DNA from: Alisma plantago-aquatica
Lineage: Eukaryota > Streptophyta > Magnoliopsida > Alismatales > Alismataceae
Reading direction: 5' to 3'
DNA: 64,000 nucleotides
Assembly (NCBI GenBank): GCA_963693085.1
Contig: OY856410.1
Coordinates: 888,101,835-888,165,834, forward strand
Below the pieces are notes generated by a model. The model saw only the letters and a program-made list of their open reading frames with translations, made no database searches and had not been told where the DNA came from. Below are positions 61,935 through 64,000 of this stretch, piece after piece (the first letter of the stretch is position 1; every line of letters starts with the position of its first letter). Made by a program: the position numbers and the translations under genes.

Positions 61935-62906
61935 ATGGAGGGTGATGGTGATTACAATCGCAATAAAAGGTGCAGCTTGAACAAATCTACAATATGTTGC
62001 AATTGGTGCTTAGGAACAAGCCACACAACAACTAGCTGCCCATGGAGATCAAAGAAGGAAGATGAACACAAGGATTGTCTTATTGCTACAACTAGTGAAG
62101 AAGAAGAAGAGGTAAGTCTTTTTGATTTATCTAAAGAAGAACTAGTTGCTAATCTTGAAGAGACACATAATAAATATGTTGAGTGCAAGAAGAAACTAAA
62201 GAAATCCAATAAAGCAAATGATGAATTAAATGCTAGACTTCTTGCTCTCACATCTGAAAATGAAGATTTATATGCTAAATTAAATGATCTTGGTTTTGAA
62301 AAAGATAGCATTATTTCTGAAAATCATACTTTGAAATCATCTCTAAGTAGTAGTAATGTGAAGATTTTTACTCTAGAAACAAATTATGATCTTCTATCTC
62401 AAGAAAAGGTTGGATTACTTGCAAAATTAAATGATCTTCAAAAACAACCTGTCTTGTGTACACATCTAGATTATGATAATATAGTGAAAGAAAGGAATTC
62501 TTTATCATCTAATCTAGATCAAGCAAAACTAGATATTTAGAAAAGAATGGATGAGATTGCTAAGTTGCACCAAGAAGTTAGTAGGTTAAGCAACAATGGA
62601 ATCCTTGATAAAATATTGGATGATTCCTATCATCAAATTGGGAGAAGAGGACTAGGTTACAAGCCTAAGGGGAAATCTTATCAACAACTTAGTTGGAGAA
62701 AGACACAAGCACATCAATCACTATATGTACCTAAAGGAACAAATACATTTGTACCAAAGAACAACCTAGAACAAAACCATAGAAAAAGACTTGAGGTTGA
62801 TTCTATATGTTGCCATTATTGCTTACGTCTTGGACACTACTCTTTTTCATGCCCATACAAGAAAAAGGATGTTGAGTTGGTATGGGTTCCAAAACCCCCA
62901 TATTGA
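61935..62906 (+). pseudogene. gag: SIRE gag-like protein lacking the N-terminal core, one stop codon
   Basis: The ATG at 61935 lies 33 bases after the primer site. The 323-codon frame is open except for one TAG at 62538-62540. Order: a short N-terminus (MEGDGDYNRNKR), a first CCHC knuckle (CNWCLGTSHTTTSC), an acidic stretch (TTSEEEEEVSLFDLS), a long heptad-like coiled coil (about residues 60-200), GLGYKPKGKS, then a second knuckle (CHYCLRLGHYSFSC) and VWVPKPP at the end. This matches the C-terminal half of SIRE Gag. The large N-terminal UBN2-type core that normally precedes the first knuckle is absent. Whether the product is used in trans is unknown. Confidence 0.8.
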
Positions 62907-64000
62907 ATTGATTAGACTAAGTTGAGATATGACCAAAGACTTTAAATTGCATATCTTTATGTCTATCTCAACTTAACATAAAGAGATAACAAAATGATTC
63001 AAGTAATTAAAATTTCTAACTTGAAAATATACAATCTTAAACAAACCCGCAGAGACACATCTTTGAAAATTTATCTAAATTAATGTCCTTAAAACTTAAA
63101 GATTTGAATATGATTAGTTGAGATTGGATCTAAATGTTACTTTGATATTTCTATGTTTATCTCAACTAAAAATGATTTTTAAATTGCATAATTGAATTAA
63201 ATATAGTCTATGTTTTTTTTGGAAGCAATTAACAGTTCTAAAAACAGTACAGAAACCTTGTCGGTCGAGAAATCTTCGACCGAGCTGTCACTCGGTCGAG
63301 AGATCTTCGACCGAACAGGTCACTGATTTCAGTCTGCAGTAAAATTGCTGACTAATTTGATTGATCAAGTGGCTATCTATTTGCTGTTAATGACTGTTTT
63401 ACATGCAAAACAAGTTGAAGATCAATTTTGAAAATAAATGATATCATTTCGATTGATCCTCTAAATAAGGTAAAACTGAAAATCATGTTTAGAAATCACT
63501 ATTTTCTAATAAAAGCATCTCCTGGTCTATCTATATAGAAATCATGTGTTATGACAATCACAATCACTGTATTTCATGAAATTATCACTTTATTGTTTTA
63601 TTATTACATCATGGATATGCTTTCACTACTTTATCATTCAGCTCATAAAGATGATGCTATGTTACATAGAACAAATAGATAATGATTATTGCATGGATCC
63701 TTGATGAGACATAGGTAAGAAAAATGATTCATTGGTGATCTGTTGCTTAGAAAAAGAACTTTAAGGTTTGCAAAACATAAAATAAAGAATTTCTCAATTG
63801 GTATCTATAAGAAATTGCGATATCATTCATGCCTTCAAGGATATATGTCTTTTGATGAAGAATCACATGATTAATATGAACAGAAATAGGACTTGATTTA
63901 TGCACTCATAGTAAAAAGGACATCATTCATAATAGGTTTTATTCAAAGTAATTTAATTGATATCTCTTTAAGGTACCTGCAAAATTTATACTTCACATGT
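62907..64000 (+). other. Non-coding SIRE interior after gag
   Basis: No protease, integrase or RT motif is visible, although pol would be expected directly after VWVPK in an autonomous SIRE element. Two more GGTCGA..TCGACC hairpins lie at 63260-63315. The rest is AT-rich with no recognised structure; it continues outside the window. Confidence 0.6.
63260..63315. repeat. Two SIRE-type hairpins outside the LTR
   Basis: TCGGTCGAGAAATCTTCGACCGAG and CTCGGTCGAGAGATCTTCGACCG-type copies have the same stem as the LTR array and lie 350 bp downstream of the gag stop. Confidence 0.85.

Larger units (their letters stand above)
60415..64000 (+). mobile_element. SIRE/Maximus-type Ty1-copia element, runs off the window
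   Basis: The LTR (60415-61887) starts TGTTGGCTAAATTGGACAT, with TTTTGATAATGACAAAC close behind, the usual start of SIRE-type LTRs. The primer site is TGGTATCAGAGC at 61890-61901. A gag frame with zinc knuckles follows. No pol domain is seen in the 1.1 kb after gag. The element is the youngest-looking insertion at the right side, since it cuts the Tekay 3' LTR. Confidence 0.88.

Overview
The window is plant nuclear DNA made almost entirely of nested, decayed transposable elements. I found no convincing host gene, tRNA, rRNA or CRISPR array. The evidence for a flowering plant is the set of families present: Athila, Tat/Ogre-like and Tekay (chromodomain) Ty3-gypsy elements, a SIRE-type Ty1-copia element, and a CACTA (En/Spm) transposon with TNP2, a plant-type second transposase gene and a Ulp1-like domain. 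Several LTR families have unusually long LTRs (3.5-5.1 kb), which suggests a large, AT-rich genome. The species cannot be named from this sequence.

Region 1 (1-13,800). A 3' fragment of an unassigned LTR element (1-736) is followed by a small DNA-transposon-like insertion (921-2155). Next comes a minus-strand Ty3-type element with a long non-coding leader (about 2816-10286), an initiator-Met primer binding site at 10275-10286 and an LTR starting at 10291. That leader is split by a 5.1-kb solo LTR (3844-8956) with a perfect GTTTC target duplication.

Region 2 (about 13,800-35,316). A badly decayed Tat/Ogre-like gag and protease frame is split by a non-coding LTR element (15856-34469; LTRs about 4.4-4.5 kb, internal region only about 0.75 kb). 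The left LTR of that element is itself split by a complete 8,983-bp CACTA element (18667-27649, target duplication CAA). The right LTR keeps the unoccupied version of the CACTA target site. All CACTA genes are on the minus strand: TNP2 transposase (25933 to about 22690), then a spliced second gene (22545 to about 19400) whose C-terminal part has a Ulp1-like His/Asp/Cys triad.

Region 3 (35,317-64,000). An Athila element (LTR 35317-37017, gag from 37353) sits in the Tat protease region. Its gag is split by a full-length minus-strand Tekay element (37944-51689, target duplication CTTAT) and again at 52691 by a second, internally deleted Tekay element on the plus strand. The 3' LTR of that second element is cut at 60415 by a SIRE copia element whose nearly open gag frame (61935-62906) lacks its usual N-terminal domain. 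The SIRE element runs out of the window.

The most interesting signal is not a gene. At least four unrelated families carry dense arrays of short CpG-containing palindromes in their LTRs or subterminal regions (AAACGGT..ACCGTTT in Tekay, CTCGGTCGA..TCGACCGAG in SIRE, ACACGnnGTGT in Athila, CACGGCCGTGC in CACTA). The coding frames decay largely by nonsense changes that fit deamination of methylated cytosines.
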